From: DATCRE01 sp964235605
GTDB taxonomy: Bacteria; Bacteroidota; Bacteroidia; Cytophagales; Cyclobacteriaceae
Length of the DNA: 64,000 bases
Reading direction: 5' to 3'
NCBI GenBank assembly: GCA_964235605.1
Contig: CAXSCR010000001.1
Location: forward strand, 201,332-265,331
The translations under genes were made by a program, and so were the position numbers. Below the pieces are notes generated by a model, which was not told the DNA's origin, ran no database searches, and saw only the letters and a program-made list of their open reading frames with translations. Below, piece after piece: positions 62,197 to 64,000 of the stretch (position 1 is the first letter of the stretch; each line of letters opens with the position of its first letter).

Positions 62197-62517
62197 TCAA
62201 ATGCCAATGAAAAAACCTGATTCATCTATTTTAACAGGATATGTGATTAAATCGCGTGAACGCGAACTACATTCTCGTCCACTCATTAGATCAAATTGGT
62301 AGTGATGTAAAGGACAAACCACCTCTCCAAGATAGTTAACGGCGCCCTTACTTAATGATTCGCCATTATGCGAGCATGAATCTTGTACACCAAAAAATTT
62401 ATCATCATGTAGCACGAGGCAGATTCTTTTTCCATAGAGAACAACTAATTGTGGCTTATCCGGCGCAATTCGCAGCCTTGCCTCGGTCTCATTTGAGAAG
62501 ATTTTAATCCAATCCAC
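62197..62517 (-). CDS. Rieske [2Fe-2S] ferredoxin-like protein
   Basis: 106 residues, soluble. The cluster ligands are complete: CSHNGESLSKG (C-x-H) and CPLHHYQFD (C-x2-H), set in a Rieske fold. Such small proteins serve as electron carriers for oxygenases or as NirD-like subunits. No partner oxygenase is adjacent. The start is GTG at 62517; no ATG fits. Confidence 0.9.
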   Translation of the reverse strand: MDWIKIFSNETEARLRIAPDKPQLVVLYGKRICLVLHDDKFFGVQDSCSHNGESLSKGAVNYLGEVVCPLHHYQFDLMSGRECSSRSRDLITYPVKIDESGFFIGI

Positions 62518-62611
62518 AGTATATATATGTATTTGCGCTAATGACAGAATTCAAATGTTAATGGGAAAATATCCTTTCACATCATATCTTAACCTAATAT
62601 TATAAAAACTT

Positions 62612-63913
62612 ATGAAGAAATTGTGTTATACGCTGTTCATGATTTTGGCAAGTGCTTCAGCGTACGGTCAGTATAACTCTAAATTGCAGTCAAAGATTGA
62701 CGCAATGATTGCTGCAATGGAACCCAAAATTATTTCGTGGAGAAGAGATTTCCACCAACATCCTGAGCTGTCAAACCGGGAAGTGAATACCGCAGCTAAA
62801 GTAGCAGCGCATTTACAGTCATTGGGTATTGTGGTTAAAACAGGTATAGCACACACGGGTGTAATAGGTACATTAAGGGGTGGTAAACCAGGCCCGGTAA
62901 TAGCACTGCGCGCAGATATGGATGCTTTGCCTGTAACTGAGCGGAATAGTTTAGCATTCGCTTCAAAAGAAGTAGCGACGTTTAACGGTAAAGAAACTGG
63001 CGTTATGCATGCTTGTGGTCATGATGCCCATGTAGCCATTCTTATGGGCGTAGCAGAAATTCTGGCTAAACATAAAAATGAATTAAAGGGTACTGTGAAA
63101 TTTATTTTCCAACCGGCTGAAGAAGGACCCCCTGATGGTGAGGAAGGCGGAGCAGTTTTAATGGTTAAAGAGGGCGCAATGGAAGGTGTTGATGTAATCT
63201 TCGGATTGCACATTCGATCATTCTCACCACTGGGTAGAATTGAATATAGACCTGCAGGTTTTATGGCGGGCTCTGACTGGTTTACAATTAAAGTGAAAGG
63301 CAAGCAAACCCATGGTGCGGCCCCATGGAAAGGTGTAGACCCCATTGTCGTTTCAGCACAAATTATAAACGGATTACAAACCATTATCAGTAGGCAGACA
63401 GAATTAACAAAAGAAGCTGCTGTAATTACAGTTGGAAGAATGAATGCTGGTATTCGCGAAAACATTATATCAGAAGAAGCGGAGATGGCTGGGACCATAC
63501 GCACCTTTGATGAAGGCATGCGCACGATTGTGCATGATAAGATTAAGTTAACGGCCACTAAAATTGCTGAGAGTGCAGGCGCAACCGCTGAAGTTTCTAT
63601 TGTACAAAGAACACCAGTAACCTATAACAACATTGCACTGACAGAAAAAATGGTATCAAGTTTACAACGGGCTGCAGGAGATAAGAACACGATCAGAATT
63701 AATCCAGACACTGGGGCAGAAGATTTTGCATACTATCAACAAAAAGTACCAGGACTATTCTTTTTTGTAGGGGCATGTCCCCCTGATGTTGATCCATCCA
63801 ATGCCCCATCCCATCATACACCTGATTTTATGATTGACGAAAGGGGAATGCTTACAGGTGTAAAGGCTTTGCTTAATCTTACTATTGATTATATGTATAT
63901 GCCGAGGAAGTAA
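62612..63913 (+). CDS. Secreted M20-family amidohydrolase/metallopeptidase
   Basis: Periplasmic hydrolase of 433 residues with a signal peptide (KKLCYTLFMILASASAYGQ). Metal ligands: GVMHACGHDAHVAI, FQPAEEGPPDGEEGG, IFGLHIRSF; dimerisation domain about 205-310 (KQTHGAAPWKGVDPI). Similar to the hippurate hydrolase/IAA-amino-acid hydrolase (AMA/HIPO) group, so it probably cleaves N-acyl amino acids or peptides outside the cytoplasm. Exact substrate unknown. A 7-bp array begins 3 bp after the stop and runs to the window edge. Confidence 0.92.
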   Translation: MKKLCYTLFMILASASAYGQYNSKLQSKIDAMIAAMEPKIISWRRDFHQHPELSNREVNTAAKVAAHLQSLGIVVKTGIAHTGVIGTLRGGKPGPVIALRADMDALPVTERNSLAFASKEVATFNGKETGVMHACGHDAHVAILMGVAEILAKHKNELKGTVKFIFQPAEEGPPDGEEGGAVLMVKEGAMEGVDVIFGLHIRSFSPLGRIEYRPAGFMAGSDWFTIKVKGKQTHGAAPWKGVDPIVVSAQIINGLQTIISRQTELTKEAAVITVGRMNAGIRENIISEEAEMAGTIRTFDEGMRTIVHDKIKLTATKIAESAGATAEVSIVQRTPVTYNNIALTEKMVSSLQRAAGDKNTIRINPDTGAEDFAYYQQKVPGLFFFVGACPPDVDPSNAPSHHTPDFMIDERGMLTGVKALLNLTIDYMYMPRK

Positions 63914-63916
63914 TTT

Positions 63917-64000
63917 TGATTAGCGATTAGCGATTAGCGATTAACGATTAACGATTAACTATTAACTATTAACTATTAACTATTAACTATTAACTATTAA
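63917..64000. repeat. 7-bp array, TAGCGAT to TAACTAT family, cut by window end
   Basis: Three TAGCGAT-type units, then TAACGAT, then seven or more exact TAACTAT units up to base 64000. The most regular array in the window; it changes stepwise in single bases along its length. It resembles the 28598-28742 array. Confidence 0.95.

Noticed and set aside
63019..63558. 179-codon minus-strand ORF across the M20 hydrolase
   Set aside because: Antisense to a complete conserved gene with all metal motifs; a frame shadow.

Overview
The window looks like chromosomal DNA of a Bacteroidota bacterium, most likely the Cytophagales lineage. Supporting signs are low G+C by eye, almost no Shine-Dalgarno sequences, several TTG/GTG starts, TAnnTTTG promoter boxes a few bases before start codons, a TonB receptor with a carboxypeptidase-like N-terminal domain, and gene pairs typical of the phylum (GT9 next to DUF4254; ccmBCDEF). 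No tRNA, rRNA, CRISPR array, transposase or phage gene was found.

Layout. 1-12.9 kb: 3' part of an ornithine aminotransferase gene, HAD hydrolase, GT9/DUF4254 pair, hemB followed by a 7TM-DISM histidine kinase, Tat-exported superoxide dismutase, biotinyl-domain protein, TPP riboswitch with a TonB-dependent receptor, UbiA prenyltransferase. 13.4-20.1 kb: glyS, a histidine kinase, mazG, then glmM-cysteine desulfurase with overlapping ends. 20.6-26.1 kb, minus strand: a cytochrome c maturation operon (ccmB, C, D, E, F) headed by a Wzz-like chain-length gene. 26.3-48.3 kb, plus strand: a Wzx/Wzy-type polysaccharide (probably O-antigen) locus. It holds nucleotide-sugar genes (a TviB/WbpO-type dehydrogenase, galE, wbpE/D/B-like genes, gmd-fcl), six glycosyltransferases, a flippase, a candidate polymerase, FkbM and other methyltransferases, a polysaccharide deacetylase, and a WecA-like initiating phosphosugar transferase. 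48.4-64 kb: housekeeping genes (pheS, recG, dxs, scpA) mixed with a chromate-transporter-family gene, a 2OG-Fe oxygenase, a sugar-epimerase-like SDR, small proteins, a Rieske protein and an M20 amidohydrolase.

The most unusual content is intergenic. At least nine gaps contain degenerate tandem arrays whose period is 7 bp, with different unit sequences (GGCATTA, TCGTACC, GAAATTT, TAACTAT, TGCACAT, AGCTAGC and others). They begin at, or lie across, stop codons, and occupy six of the eight convergent junctions. At two of these, next to a shared TGCACAT/TTGATAATTAA module, the 3' end of the neighbouring gene is duplicated: the last ~32 codons of the SDR gene are present three times in tandem, and the tail of ccmF twice. 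A separate ~235-310 bp dispersed repeat is present twice, at about 3.75 and 8.94 kb.

How the genes work together: the polysaccharide locus can make GDP-fucose and an N-acetylated uronic-acid-type precursor, start a chain on a polyprenyl carrier (WecA-like), extend it (GTs), flip it (Wzx), polymerise it (Wzy) and set its length (Wzz). The ccm operon matures c-type cytochromes and resembles the CcmH-less variant, because its CcmE carries CxxxY. All calls come from reading the sequence; no database search was run.
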